41,937 nucleotides of DNA from Candidatus Saccharimonadota bacterium (GTDB taxonomy: Bacteria > Patescibacteriota > Saccharimonadia > Saccharimonadales > Saccharimonadaceae): the NCBI GenBank assembly GCA_017613135.1, contig JAGAEN010000003.1, positions 1 through 41,937 of the forward strand, given 5' to 3'. Position numbers and translations under genes: made by a program. Shown in pieces: positions 25,156 to 33,824 of the stretch (the stretch's first letter is position 1; each line of letters opens with the position of its first letter). Under the pieces are notes generated by a model. The model searched no databases. It saw only the letters and a list, made by a program, of their open reading frames with translations, and was not told the DNA's origin.

Positions 25156-25171
25156 TGTTATAATTATAACA
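25156..25171. promoter_or_regulatory. Palindromic divergent promoter for prfA and tRNA-Val
   Basis: TGTTATAATTATAACA is a perfect 16-bp palindrome holding an extended -10 on each strand. On plus it ends 6 nt before the prfA ATG; on minus it lies about 21 nt before the tRNA-Val 5' end. Confidence 0.65.
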
Positions 25172-26208
25172 TGGATATCGAAAAATATAAAGACGAACTT
25201 CAAGAATTAGAAAACTTTTTGGCCTCGCCAGATGCTTTTTCTCATCCTGATTTTGCTAGTAAAAGTAAGCGTGTGGCCCTTCTTCATCAAATAATCGATT
25301 TAGACCGTCAAATTACTCAATCTGAAACAAATCTAAAAGAAGCCGAGGCCCTTATCGATGACCCAGAGCTTGGCGAAATTGCAAAAGAAGATGTTAAATC
25401 CTTGAAAGCGTCTCTCGAAAAAAACAAAGCCGAACTCGAAGAATTGCTCATTCCTCGTGACCCCACCGATGATAAACCAGCTATTCTAGAAATCCGTGCT
25501 GGCGCCGGCGGCGACGAAGCTTCCCTATTTGCCGGTGAGCTTTACCGCCTTTATACCAAATATGCTGAAAACCATAATCTAAAAGTCGAGCTCATTAGCC
25601 AAAACGAAAACGAAGCCGGCGGCATGAAGGAAGTCATATTCAAAATTAGTGGTGATAATGCATACGGACAATTAAAATTTGAAGGTGGCGTCCATCGCGT
25701 CCAACGTGTCCCCGTCACTGAATCTCAAGGCCGCATTCACACCTCAACCGCTACCGTAGCAGTTCTTCCCGAGGCTTCCGAGCAAGATTTAGTAATTAGC
25801 CCCGAAGATTTACGTATCGACATTTACCGTTCTGGTGGGCATGGTGGTCAGGGAGTCAATACCACTGATTCCGCCGTCCGCATCACACATCTTCCCACCG
25901 GCCTCGTCGTCGCCATGCAAGACGAACGCTCTCAACAACAAAACCGTATTAAAGCTATGAACATTCTCCGCTCCCGACTTCTCGAACGTAAAAAGGAAGA
26001 AGAATTAAAATCCGCCTCTGAGGCCAGAAAATCCCTCATCGGCACCGGCGACAGAAGCGAAAAAATCCGCACCTACAACTTTCCCCAAGACCGTGTCACC
26101 GATCACCGCATCCACTACTCCCGCTCCAACATCTCTGCTGTTATGGACGGCGACATCGACGACATCATTCACGAGCTAGTAAAGCATGAAAGAGAACTCA
26201 AAGACTAA
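25171..26208 (+). CDS. prfA: Peptide chain release factor 1
   Basis: 345 residues. [19 protein letters not shown] contains the RF1 codon-recognition PxT motif (PVT), [16 protein letters not shown] contains the GGQ peptidyl-hydrolysis motif, and [20 protein letters not shown] is the family's C-terminal block. It releases peptides at UAA and UAG. Its glutamine in GGQ is the substrate of the methyltransferase encoded by the overlapping next gene. It has a leaderless promoter, so initiation is at ATG 25171. Confidence 0.96.
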   Translation: MDIEKYKDELQELENFLASPDAFSHPDFASKSKRVALLHQIIDLDRQITQSETNLKEAEALIDDPELGEIAKEDVKSLKASLEKNKAELEELLIPRDPTDDKPAILEIRAGAGGDEASLFAGELYRLYTKYAENHNLKVELISQNENEAGGMKEVIFKISGDNAYGQLKFEGGVHRVQRVPVTESQGRIHTSTATVAVLPEASEQDLVISPEDLRIDIYRSGGHGGQGVNTTDSAVRITHLPTGLVVAMQDERSQQQNRIKAMNILRSRLLERKKEEELKSASEARKSLIGTGDRSEKIRTYNFPQDRVTDHRIHYSRSNISAVMDGDIDDIIHELVKHERELKD

Positions 26209-26848
26209 AGATTTTTACGGCCGCGATTTTATCGTGACGAAAGACGTTTTAATACCCCGCCCAGAGACAGAACAGCTAATTGATATGGCGCTTGACTTGT
26301 CCGGCAAGCCCTATCTTCCTGGCGTCAAACCGAACAAACGAGTTTTACCAGAAAACCCAGTAATTCTCGATGTCGGCACCGGCTCTGGCTGCATCGCCAT
26401 CACCCTAGCTTTAGAATTAAAAGAAGCCAAAGTCTACGCTACGGACATCTCAGGGCCAGCTCTTAAAATCGCACAAAAAAACGCGCAAAACCTTCACGCA
26501 TCTATAATTACCATTATATCATATCTACTCGAAAAAGTCAAGGATAGCACCCTTCCCACCCCAGATATAATCGTTGCCAATCTCCCCTATGTCGACGAAG
26601 CCTGGCCTTGGCTAGATAAAAAAGCTCTGGAAAAAGAACCTTCTATTGCTCTCTACGCAAAAGACCACGGACTAGCTCTTATCAAGGAACTAATCGCCGA
26701 AGCCTCTACCATCAAGACACCATATTTAATTCTCGAAGCTGACCCCTGCCAACATAAAAGTATTGAACACTATGCCAAGAATAATAAATATATCCTGCAG
26801 AAAACCACAGGATACATCCTTTATTTTAAAAATAAAGACGCTATTTAG
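26186..26848 (+). CDS. prmC: Release factor glutamine methyltransferase, N-terminally reduced
   Basis: 220 residues, shorter than the usual ~280. [23 protein letters not shown], normally about residues 70-100, is here near residue 10, so the N-terminal helical substrate-binding domain is missing. SAM site [19 protein letters not shown] and catalytic motif VANLPYV (NxPY) are intact. It would methylate the GGQ Gln of RF1. The ATG lies 23 nt inside the prfA end. The 3' end overlaps the convergent HtrA gene by 8 nt. Confidence 0.9.
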   Translation: MKENSKTKDFYGRDFIVTKDVLIPRPETEQLIDMALDLSGKPYLPGVKPNKRVLPENPVILDVGTGSGCIAITLALELKEAKVYATDISGPALKIAQKNAQNLHASIITIISYLLEKVKDSTLPTPDIIVANLPYVDEAWPWLDKKALEKEPSIALYAKDHGLALIKELIAEASTIKTPYLILEADPCQHKSIEHYAKNNKYILQKTTGYILYFKNKDAI

Positions 26849-28082
26849 CGGAATACGCTCCAAGTGTCACATTTACCGCCATCTCATTACCATCACGAAG
26901 AACTGTAAGTTGTACTGTATCGCCAGGTTGATATTCACCAATGAGAGAAGATAACGAGCCGGCTTTACCAATTTTAATACCATTTACCGCCGTAATGATA
27001 TCTTTATCTTTGAGCCCTGCCTTATCCGCCGGACTTTCTTTTACAATAGCAGAATATTTCGCTGAATTATAAAGATATACACCAGCGTTTACTGGCAAAT
27101 TATATTCTTTAGCGATATCAGGGGTTATTTCCACCGAATACACTCCAATATAAGCTCTCTCAGCTTTACCTTTTTCAATCAATTGCTTCAGCATACCCTT
27201 GACCGAGGAAATCGGAATTGCAAAACCCATATTTTCTGCCGAAACACCAGTTGCCGTATTAATACCGATCACTTCACCCGCTGCATTAATTAAAGGCCCC
27301 CCGGAATTACCAGAGTTAATCGCCGCATCAGTCTGAATCATATCCGAAAGTTGCTCACTCATCGATCCGGTGCTATCTGTCGCCGTAAGCGACCGGCCCG
27401 TCCCCGAGATAATTCCTGAGGTTACAGTATTTTGATACATCCCCAAAGCATTACCAATCGCAATCACCTGTTGCCCGACCGTAATCGTCTTTGAATTCCC
27501 AAGCGTCGCTGGCTTCAGATTTGAAACCCCATCAATTTTAAGAAATGCCACGTCATTTAGCGGGTCTGTAGCTACGAGGTCCACATCTTCAAAAGTCGTC
27601 CCGTCAAAGAGCACCACGTTTATTTTCGTCGCTCCATCAATCACGTGCTTATTAGTTAAAATATAGCCATCCTCAGTCACGACAATCCCCGTCCCTGCCG
27701 CCGAAGAATCATAGCTCATTCCAAAATAACCTGTCGTTTTAATCGAAGTCACAATCGAAACGACACTTTCCGATACCTTACTCACAATGTCCGCCACTGA
27801 ACCCTCGACGAAATTCGCCGAATTACCATCTGCACCGTCACCCAAAATCGTTAGCGGTGTCGAAGATTTATTATAACTTAAAATGCTAAAAACCGTACTC
27901 GTACCAGCCAAAATCAAAGCCAGAAACGCCAAAATGATTGCTAGCCAATTTCCACTCTTTTTCGCCTTAGTCACAGTATCCTTTTTTGGCTCATCTTTAA
28001 CTTCACTTACAATTTCTTCAGCCAAAGCCTTCTCCTTTTTAAATTTTTCTTCCTCAAAATTTTTACCCATTTCTTTTTCCAT
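26841..28082 (-). CDS. HtrA/DegP-type membrane-anchored serine protease
   Basis: 413 residues: a charged cytoplasmic N-terminus, one membrane helix (about 46-68), a trypsin-like domain with His 146 (LTNKHVIDG), Asp 177 (PLNDVAFLKI) and Ser 260 (NSGNSGGPL), then a single PDZ domain (about 320-405; YNSAKYSAIVKESPADKAGLKDKDII). It provides quality control of exported proteins outside the membrane. AAGGAGG precedes the ATG. It follows the membrane-protein gene at 28091 by 8 nt and is probably co-transcribed with it. Confidence 0.93.
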   Translation of the reverse strand: MEKEMGKNFEEEKFKKEKALAEEIVSEVKDEPKKDTVTKAKKSGNWLAIILAFLALILAGTSTVFSILSYNKSSTPLTILGDGADGNSANFVEGSVADIVSKVSESVVSIVTSIKTTGYFGMSYDSSAAGTGIVVTEDGYILTNKHVIDGATKINVVLFDGTTFEDVDLVATDPLNDVAFLKIDGVSNLKPATLGNSKTITVGQQVIAIGNALGMYQNTVTSGIISGTGRSLTATDSTGSMSEQLSDMIQTDAAINSGNSGGPLINAAGEVIGINTATGVSAENMGFAIPISSVKGMLKQLIEKGKAERAYIGVYSVEITPDIAKEYNLPVNAGVYLYNSAKYSAIVKESPADKAGLKDKDIITAVNGIKIGKAGSLSSLIGEYQPGDTVQLTVLRDGNEMAVNVTLGAYSAK

Positions 28083-28090
28083 TTTCCTCC

Positions 28091-28873
28091 TTAGATATTA
28101 AATATTGGATTACTAAACCATATTACAATAATGCCCACCAGTATCACACCAAAAAGCACCGGTCCAATAATGTGGCGGAATCGAAAATCATCTTGATAAC
28201 GAATTATCGCTTGTCGCGCATAATTATAAATAAACGCAAAAATTGTAAGTATTATCGCTACCTGTGGAATCCGAATGCCTGACGCCCCAAAAGTATAAAC
28301 AATTGCCCAAGACTGGCACAGCCAAGCAATTTCCGCAAAAATCAGCCCACAAACTAGAGTTGTCATAGTAAAATCCCTATTACTCGTTTGCGAGAGCACG
28401 TGCCGACTCGCTGCATAGCCCACTAGAAACGCCAAAAATATCGTAAACACTGGGCTCTGCCCTGCAGTTACAAAAGTCGTAGCCGAAATGCCAAGAAACA
28501 CCGCAATCAAAGATTGCGCCAAAGTCGCGTTTTCGCTAGATAGTGGTTTAATAATTACTAACCAAATTACATAAAACGACATCAGCACAAAATCTACCGG
28601 TAAAAGTGTATTCCCGGCATAATAAGAAAGTAACACCACGCTCATCCCGACAATCAAATCCACCAAATTTGATTTTAAATTTAGCCATAAATAGCGCCTT
28701 CTTACCGCAAAAATCCGCCATTTCGACACTAATACAAGCAAAAATCCGAACAGCGGACTACTGCTAAACACCGTAACAAGCACCGCCCCAATCCCAAGTA
28801 AAATATTCAGGAAAATATGTACCGCACCGCTTGCAATATTCCTCGATTTCCTTGCTAAAATATAATCTGCCAT
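28091..28873 (-). CDS. Polytopic membrane protein of unknown function
   Basis: 260 residues with about eight hydrophobic segments and short basic loops (SKWRIFAVRRRYLW, YQDDFRFRHIIG). No catalytic motif is recognised. Its -10 (TGCTATAAT) ends 8 nt before the ATG, so the leader is at most 1-2 nt. Operon with the HtrA-type protease suggests an envelope role, but this is only context. Confidence 0.7.
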   Translation of the reverse strand: MADYILARKSRNIASGAVHIFLNILLGIGAVLVTVFSSSPLFGFLLVLVSKWRIFAVRRRYLWLNLKSNLVDLIVGMSVVLLSYYAGNTLLPVDFVLMSFYVIWLVIIKPLSSENATLAQSLIAVFLGISATTFVTAGQSPVFTIFLAFLVGYAASRHVLSQTSNRDFTMTTLVCGLIFAEIAWLCQSWAIVYTFGASGIRIPQVAIILTIFAFIYNYARQAIIRYQDDFRFRHIIGPVLFGVILVGIIVIWFSNPIFNI

Positions 28874-28948
28874 ATGCCTATATTATAGCAGATTTCTGAA
28901 AAGAAACTTAAAAAACGAAAGCGTTTCAACGCCTTAAATTCAAAAAGG

Positions 28949-28957
28949 TGATATAAT
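28949..28957 (+). promoter_or_regulatory. Leaderless extended -10 for lepB
   Basis: TGATATAAT, then AATAAA, then ATG 28964. The 6-nt spacing is identical to the other leaderless sites. Confidence 0.65.
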
Positions 28958-28963
28958 AATAAA

Positions 28964-29632
28964 ATGCAACCAACATTTTTTCAAAAACATCCACTCCTAA
29001 AAGATATCTTAAGTCTGGTTGGTTTTGTGGCAGCCATCATTATTGGCACCCTACTTTTAAACACCTATGTTTATCGCTCTTACAACGTTGTCGGCGCCAG
29101 TATGGAAAACACCTTACACAATGACGACCGCGTAGTCGTCAATCGCGCCATCGTTTCCTGGGATCATTTTCTCGGCAAAGAATATATCCCTGAACGTGGA
29201 CAAATTATAGTATTTGTTAATGAAGACGAAGAAGCCGTCAAGGCCTACAAAGAGCAAGGCGTCAAGAATCCTATGACCTGCACCGTCCCATCCGGAGTTA
29301 ATGATCAATACATCATTAAGCGCGTCATCGCCTTTCCTGGTGAACGCGTGGTAGTCGAGCGAGGTAAGATGACAATCTATAACGACGAGCATCCCGATGG
29401 TTTTGTCTATGATGACGAGTGGCGTAAATCCGCAGACGACGGCCCCAAACAGTATACTTCTGGCGAAGTTGATATGGTAGTACCAGAAGGTGAGTTATTC
29501 GTATCTGGCGATAACCGCGAAGGCTCCCATTCTTGGGACTCAAGAAATGGCCTTGGCACTATTCCATTTTGTCGTATCGTCGGCCCAGTCGTAATGAGAT
29601 TATTCCCCTTTGATAAAATTCGCGGGTTTTAA
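28964..29632 (+). CDS. lepB: Signal peptidase I
   Basis: 222 residues with an N-terminal membrane helix (about 14-36). The Ser/Lys dyad is VVGASMENTL (Ser 46) and YIIKRVIAFPGE (Lys 119); SGDNREGSHSWDSRNGLGTIP is box E. It cleaves signal peptides of the secreted proteins in this window. The last four bases overlap the convergent rmuC gene. Confidence 0.95.
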   Translation: MQPTFFQKHPLLKDILSLVGFVAAIIIGTLLLNTYVYRSYNVVGASMENTLHNDDRVVVNRAIVSWDHFLGKEYIPERGQIIVFVNEDEEAVKAYKEQGVKNPMTCTVPSGVNDQYIIKRVIAFPGERVVVERGKMTIYNDEHPDGFVYDDEWRKSADDGPKQYTSGEVDMVVPEGELFVSGDNREGSHSWDSRNGLGTIPFCRIVGPVVMRLFPFDKIRGF

Positions 29633-30750
29633 TTAATTTCACCGATCAGCTTGATAGATTCAGACTCTGGCAATTCCTCTACGTCTTTTAGTTTTCTCTC
29701 AATTTGCCTTGAAGTAGTTTTAGCATCGTCGATTTTATTGGCTGATTCTTGGAGCTTCTTTTGTACTCCTTCTAGCAGATCACCAAACTTCCCAAATTGC
29801 GTCTTCACTGCTCCGAGTGTCTGCCACACATCCGCCGAACGCTTCTCGATGGCAAGTGTCCGAAAACCCATCACTAGACCATTAAGCATTACCGGCAACG
29901 TCGAAGGTGAGGCAATGGTAATCTTATATTTCTTACGTACCTCATCAGAAAGCCCCGGAATCCGGATAATCTCCGCATATAGTGACTCCGTCGGTACAAA
30001 CATCACCCCAAACTCCGTCGTCACCGGCGGCTCCAAGTATTTCGTAGAAATCTTCTTCGCTTGTTCTTTCACATCGGTCGCCAAAGCTTTTTGGTAAGTC
30101 GCAATCTCTGTTTTATTACCACTATCATACGCTGCGATTAGTCTAGAATAATTTTCCACCGGGAATTTCGAATCAATCGGGAGATAAACATTATCTTCCT
30201 TCCCTGGCATCTTAACCGCAAATTCCACCCGGTCGCTCGAACCTGGCTTTGTCGCAATATTTTCCTCGTATTGTGATTTGTTTAACATATCTGCAATAAT
30301 CGCACCGAGCTGAACTTCTCCATAAATCCCACGCGTTTTCACACCTTCCATCACTTTCTTAAGATCACCCACTCCAGTCGCCAAATTTTTCATTTCACCA
30401 AGGCCTTGATAAACCTGCGTTAGCTGTGTCGAAATCGATTTAAAACTCTCATTAAACCTTTTCTCGACCGAAGCCTTCAGCTTCTCATCCACCGTCTCGC
30501 GCATTTCTTCTAATTTTTTTTCATTGCCAGTCTGGAGTCTTTCCAGATTCTCAGCAATTTCCTTACGGTTTTCACGAAAATTCCGGTCAATTGCAGGATT
30601 TATCTCTTTAACCTGCCCCTCCATCCGAATCAACCGCTCCTCCATCGACTTAAAATCCGCCGAGCCTTCCGCCCCCTTAGGTTTCTTAAACAAAACCACC
30701 AACAATAAAACTATTATTATTACCCCTATAATCATTAACGCTATATCCAT
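29629..30750 (-). CDS. rmuC: RmuC-family DNA recombination protein
   Basis: 373 residues: an N-terminal membrane helix (about 3-20), a coiled-coil (about 25-125, rich in Glu/Lys) and the RmuC domain (about 135-345) with GIYGEVQLGAIIADML, PIDSKFPVENYSRL, EFGVMFVPTESLYAEI and SPSTLPVMLNGLVMGFRTLAIEK. RmuC proteins have a nuclease-like fold and limit recombination at inverted repeats; the exact reaction is unproven. TGCTATAAT ends 6 nt before the ATG (leaderless). Confidence 0.92.
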   Translation of the reverse strand: MDIALMIIGVIIIVLLLVVLFKKPKGAEGSADFKSMEERLIRMEGQVKEINPAIDRNFRENRKEIAENLERLQTGNEKKLEEMRETVDEKLKASVEKRFNESFKSISTQLTQVYQGLGEMKNLATGVGDLKKVMEGVKTRGIYGEVQLGAIIADMLNKSQYEENIATKPGSSDRVEFAVKMPGKEDNVYLPIDSKFPVENYSRLIAAYDSGNKTEIATYQKALATDVKEQAKKISTKYLEPPVTTEFGVMFVPTESLYAEIIRIPGLSDEVRKKYKITIASPSTLPVMLNGLVMGFRTLAIEKRSADVWQTLGAVKTQFGKFGDLLEGVQKKLQESANKIDDAKTTSRQIERKLKDVEELPESESIKLIGEIN

Positions 30751-30756
30751 AAAAAA

Positions 30757-30765
30757 ATTATAGCA
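30757..30765 (-). promoter_or_regulatory. Leaderless extended -10 for rmuC
   Basis: Minus-strand TGCTATAAT, then TTTTTT, then ATG 30750. Just upstream, on the other strand, TGCTATAAT at 30782-30790 serves tRNA-Thr. Confidence 0.6.
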
Positions 30766-30781
30766 TATCCTACCGAAAATA

Positions 30782-30790
30782 TGCTATAAT
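30782..30790 (+). promoter_or_regulatory. Extended -10 of tRNA-Thr(TGT)
   Basis: TGCTATAAT ends 9 nt before the mature tRNA 5' end at 30800, implying a very short leader. Confidence 0.6.
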
Positions 30791-30799
30791 AAACCTATT

Positions 30800-30875
30800 G
30801 CCGACTTAGCTCAGCTGGTAGAGCAACGGTTTTGTAAACCGTAGGTCGTCGGTTCAAACCCGACAGTCGGCTCCA
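30800..30875 (+). tRNA. tRNA-Thr (anticodon TGT)
   Basis: GCCGACT/AGTCGGC acceptor, GCTC/GAGC D arm, ACGGT/ACCGT anticodon stem with loop TTTGTAA giving TGT, T arm GTCGG/CCGAC. Discriminator T and an encoded CCA. Confidence 0.95.
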
Positions 30876-30885
30876 CGAGAAAAAA

Positions 30886-30961
30886 GCAAGCAAAAATGCT
30901 TGCATCTTTGATGGCTTTTCCGAGTGGAGTAGACTGTACGAAGTACAGTCGGCTCCATTTT
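30886..30961 (+). terminator. Two hairpins downstream of tRNA-Thr, the second copying its 3' end
   Basis: The first hairpin is GCAAGC-AAAAAT-GCTTGC (30886-30903), followed by ATCTTT. The second (30925-30957) has TGGAG/CTCCA and GACTGTAC/GTACAGTC stems around a GAA loop and is followed by TTTT. Its 3' arm ends in ACAGTCGGCTCCA, identical to the last 13 nt of tRNA-Thr. Either could terminate the tRNA transcript. Confidence 0.6.
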
Positions 30962-31505
30962 AGTAATTTTGTGCTTTTATTTCAAAATACGCTTGCGGGT
31001 GATTACATACTGGACAAATCTCCGGCGCATCTTTACCAATTACGATATGTCCACAGTTTCGGCACACCCAAATTGTATCGCCGTCGCGTGAAAAAACTTT
31101 TTTATCTTTCACATTAGAAAGCAATTTACGATATCTTTCTTCGTGCGACTTTTCAATCGCTGCTACACCTTCAAATTTTTCAGCTAATTCAGTAAAGCCT
31201 TCCTCGCGCGCCGTCTTTGCAAAATCTTCATACATATCCGTCCATTCATAATTCTCGCCATCAGCGGCCGCTTCCAGATTTACTTCCGTTGGCTCCACCT
31301 CGCCACCGTGAAGTTCCTTATACCACATCTTAGCGTGCTCTTTTTCATTCAGCGCCGTCTCCGCAAAAATTGCTGCAATTTGCTCATAACCATCTTTTTT
31401 CGCCTTCGACGCAAAATAATCATATTTATTGCGCGCCTCTGACTCACCAGCAAACGCCTTCTTTAAATTTTCTTCAGTCTTAGTCCCATCATATTTAGTT
31501 TTCAT
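30960..31505 (-). CDS. Rubrerythrin
   Basis: 181 residues from ATG 31505; the ATG at 31520 precedes a GGAGG that must be the ribosome site. A ferritin-like diiron domain has [29 protein letters not shown] and [12 protein letters not shown], followed by a rubredoxin-like domain with CRNCG and CPVC. It reduces peroxide using electrons from a reductase or rubredoxin and protects anaerobes. It lies 24 nt after the SDR gene, probably in the same transcript. Confidence 0.94.
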   Translation of the reverse strand: MKTKYDGTKTEENLKKAFAGESEARNKYDYFASKAKKDGYEQIAAIFAETALNEKEHAKMWYKELHGGEVEPTEVNLEAAADGENYEWTDMYEDFAKTAREEGFTELAEKFEGVAAIEKSHEERYRKLLSNVKDKKVFSRDGDTIWVCRNCGHIVIGKDAPEICPVCNHPQAYFEIKAQNY

Positions 31506-31529
31506 TTTTCCTCCTTTCAAATAAAAATA

Positions 31530-32291
31530 TTAAATTGCCGTATAGCCACCATCTACCGGCATAATTAAACCAGTCACATACGAGGCTTCTTTCGACGCCA
31601 AGAACACCACTGCCGCATCCAATTCGCCTGGCTTACCGTAGCGCTCCATCGGCACGTGAGTCTTAGCAAACTCTTGAAACCTAGGCGTATCAAGCACTGC
31701 CTTAGTAAGCTCTGTCTCAAAATATCCCGGGCAAATCGCGTTACAAGTAATACCAGAAGTCGCAAGCTCCGCTGCCACGGCCCGCGTGAAATTCACCACC
31801 GCACCCTTACTTGCGTGATACGCCACCGTATGAATTTCGGTGTTCCCCACCAACCCATACATTGACGCAATATTAATAATCCGCCCATAATGGTTCTTCT
31901 TCATAATACTTGCAAACGCTCTCGTCATCTTAAACACCGAAGTCTCATCCGTTGCAATAGTAAAGTCCCACTCTTCATCTGTCATCTCAAGCACGCCTTT
32001 ATCCTTAGACGAGCCGGCACAATTTAGCAAAATATCAACCTTCTTAAAATGTTTCTCCGTCTCCGCCGCCACATTATTGATGTCATCAGTCGAAGTCACA
32101 TCGCATTTAATTGCAAGCACTTCCTTAGCGCCCGCTTCAATCAATTTCGGCTTAAACTCCTCGAGCCTCTCGATCCTTCTTGCCAAAATCACTAAAGATG
32201 CCCCTTGCCTAGCCAACGCCAAAGCCATTTGCTGCCCTAGCCCCGATGAAGCACCAGACACTACTGCTACGCATCCCTTAAGTTCAAACAT
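31530..32291 (-). CDS. Short-chain dehydrogenase/reductase
   Basis: 253 residues of classical SDR. The cofactor motif is GASSGLGQ (13-20), NCAGSS follows, catalytic Ser sits in INIASMYG, and YHASK is the YxxxK pair; CNAICPGYFET follows. The C-terminal VDGGYTAI is typical. It is closest in style to gluconate 5-dehydrogenase or 3-oxoacyl-ACP reductase-like enzymes; the substrate is unassigned. AAAGGAG precedes the ATG, and TGCTATAAT gives a ~15-nt leader. Confidence 0.88.
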   Translation of the reverse strand: MFELKGCVAVVSGASSGLGQQMALALARQGASLVILARRIERLEEFKPKLIEAGAKEVLAIKCDVTSTDDINNVAAETEKHFKKVDILLNCAGSSKDKGVLEMTDEEWDFTIATDETSVFKMTRAFASIMKKNHYGRIINIASMYGLVGNTEIHTVAYHASKGAVVNFTRAVAAELATSGITCNAICPGYFETELTKAVLDTPRFQEFAKTHVPMERYGKPGELDAAVVFLASKEASYVTGLIMPVDGGYTAI

Positions 32292-32312
32292 ATTATCTCC
32301 TTTCTTCTTCTA

Positions 32313-32321
32313 ATTATAGCA
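32313..32321 (-). promoter_or_regulatory. Extended -10 for the SDR/rubrerythrin operon
   Basis: Minus-strand TGCTATAAT, 21 nt before ATG 32291 with AAAGGAG in between. It is divergent from the CDF promoter 8 bp away. Confidence 0.55.
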
Positions 32322-32328
32322 ATAAATA

Positions 32329-32337
32329 TGCTAAAAT
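32329..32337 (+). promoter_or_regulatory. Leaderless extended -10 for the CDF gene
   Basis: TGCTAAAAT, then AAAACT, then ATG 32344; 6-nt spacing and no Shine-Dalgarno. Confidence 0.6.
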
Positions 32338-32343
32338 AAAACT

Positions 32344-33006
32344 ATGGAAAAATCTCGTAGCAAAACCATTATAAATGCTGGCTATCTGTTTATTTTGATC
32401 AACTTCTTACTGGCTGTTTTTAATCTACTGGTCGGATTTTTGTCAAACTCACTCGCTATAGCTTCTGACGCCATTCATAGCCTGACCGATTCTGTCTCCG
32501 GTTTTCTTATCATTATCAGTGAAAAATTAGCCAACCACAAAAAACTCAAAAACCACCGTGTCAAAATAGAGCGCATAACCACTATCGTCATCGCACTTAT
32601 CATCATTGCCGTTGGCGTCGAAATCATCATCGCCTCAATCAAAAACATCATTACGCCAGAAGAAGTCGACTATTCCATCCCAACCATCATCGTAGTCATT
32701 GCCTCTGTCGCGACCAAATATCTACTCGCCAGATACTTAAAGAACACCGGCAAAGCCATCAAATCAAATGTACTAATTGCCTCCAGCGCCGAAACCTTAA
32801 ATGACACCTGGATTTCCGTCGCCGTCTTAGTTTCCGCCTTAATCTACGTAATATTTAAAGTCGACATTAGCTCCTACATCAGCCTAGCCATTTCTCTTGT
32901 CATTGTCAAAGTTGGTCTAGAATTCATCTTCCCGCACTTAACCCACCATCACCACCATCATCTTGAACAAAACCCTGACCACGACCATTGCGGCAAAAAT
33001 AATTAA
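32344..33006 (+). CDS. Cation diffusion facilitator, short form
   Basis: 220 residues with about six membrane helices. The helix-2 metal site is SDAIHSLTDS (Asp..Asp). The helix-5 equivalent is AETLNDTW, where Glu replaces the His expected in zinc-type HxxxD, so the metal may not be zinc. The usual cytoplasmic C-terminal domain (~80-100 residues) is absent, replaced by a His-rich tail (HHHHHH..DHDHC) that could bind metal. It exports divalent cations in exchange for protons. It is followed 11 nt later by tRNA-Thr(GGT) on the opposite strand. Confidence 0.87.
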   Translation: MEKSRSKTIINAGYLFILINFLLAVFNLLVGFLSNSLAIASDAIHSLTDSVSGFLIIISEKLANHKKLKNHRVKIERITTIVIALIIIAVGVEIIIASIKNIITPEEVDYSIPTIIVVIASVATKYLLARYLKNTGKAIKSNVLIASSAETLNDTWISVAVLVSALIYVIFKVDISSYISLAISLVIVKVGLEFIFPHLTHHHHHHLEQNPDHDHCGKNN

Positions 33007-33017
33007 AATCACAAAAA

Positions 33018-33093
33018 TGGAGCCGCGAACCGGGTTTGAACCGGTGACCTCATCCTTACCATGGATGCGCTCTACCAACTGAGCTATCGCGGC
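33018..33093 (-). tRNA. tRNA-Thr (anticodon GGT)
   Basis: Minus-strand GCCGCGA/TCGCGGC acceptor, GCTC/GAGC D arm, CATCC/GGATG anticodon stem with loop ATGGTAA giving GGT, T arm ACCGG/CCGGT. Discriminator T and encoded CCA. Confidence 0.95.
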
Positions 33094-33122
33094 ACCTACG
33101 ACTATTATATCACACTTCTTTA

Positions 33123-33809
33123 TTATTCTTCCGGATTTTCGCCATCTTTTATTATCCGCACAATATCTTTACCATCCTTAATAGTTCCTCTAATGTTATC
33201 TCTTGTCAAAGCCGAAATCACCTCAATAATTCCAGCCACCGTAGTAATCACGCCCATTATAATATATCCAGGTATATCAATTGAATCCGACACAATAATA
33301 AAATACGGCCCGATAATCAGTTCGAGTACCATCAATACCAACATAAATTTCCAACGGAAATCCTTATTCTCGCGATTCTTGTAAGCATTAATCGCACCAA
33401 GCACACCATTTAGTGTCGTAAACCCACCCGCCATCAAATTCAAAATCTTATTTGTAAAGCCTTCGTTAGATAATAAAAACACTCCAAGACCCGCTACTAG
33501 CATATAAAGCAAAGTCTCCGCAAACTGCGAAAGCAACACTTTTCTCCCGGCGATTTTTTCTTCACGGCTATCATCAAAAATTCTATCAAAATTTGCCTTC
33601 ATATAGCCAAACCGATACACCGCCCAAAGTGACAGAATAGTCCCAAGCGAAGTAATCAGTATAGGCAAAGATTTCGTATCATTTCCTTTACCATTTAACG
33701 CCGCAATAAACATCATCACACCCGCAAATAGCATCATAATCGACGAAGCGATTTTGTTTTTTAAGAATATTTTATATGCACTAAATCCGCGCTTGACTAA
33801 CTTATTCAT
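33123..33809 (-). CDS. Membrane protein of HdeD/DUF308-like appearance
   Basis: 228 residues with about six hydrophobic helices in paired units (MMLFAGVMMFIAAL, LNLMAGGFTTLNGVLGAINAY, GYIIMGVITTVAGIIEVISAL), an arrangement seen in HdeD/DUF308 proteins, plus a soluble basic C-terminal tail. The assignment is by appearance only. TGCTAAAAT ends 6 nt before the ATG and starts just after the terminator of the upstream gene. Confidence 0.65.
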   Translation of the reverse strand: MNKLVKRGFSAYKIFLKNKIASSIMMLFAGVMMFIAALNGKGNDTKSLPILITSLGTILSLWAVYRFGYMKANFDRIFDDSREEKIAGRKVLLSQFAETLLYMLVAGLGVFLLSNEGFTNKILNLMAGGFTTLNGVLGAINAYKNRENKDFRWKFMLVLMVLELIIGPYFIIVSDSIDIPGYIIMGVITTVAGIIEVISALTRDNIRGTIKDGKDIVRIIKDGENPEE

Positions 33810-33815
33810 AATACC

Positions 33816-33824
33816 ATTTTAGCA
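33816..33824 (-). promoter_or_regulatory. Leaderless extended -10 for the 33123-33809 gene
   Basis: Minus-strand TGCTAAAAT, then GGTATT, then ATG 33809. It is only 4 bp from the preceding terminator stem. Confidence 0.6.
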
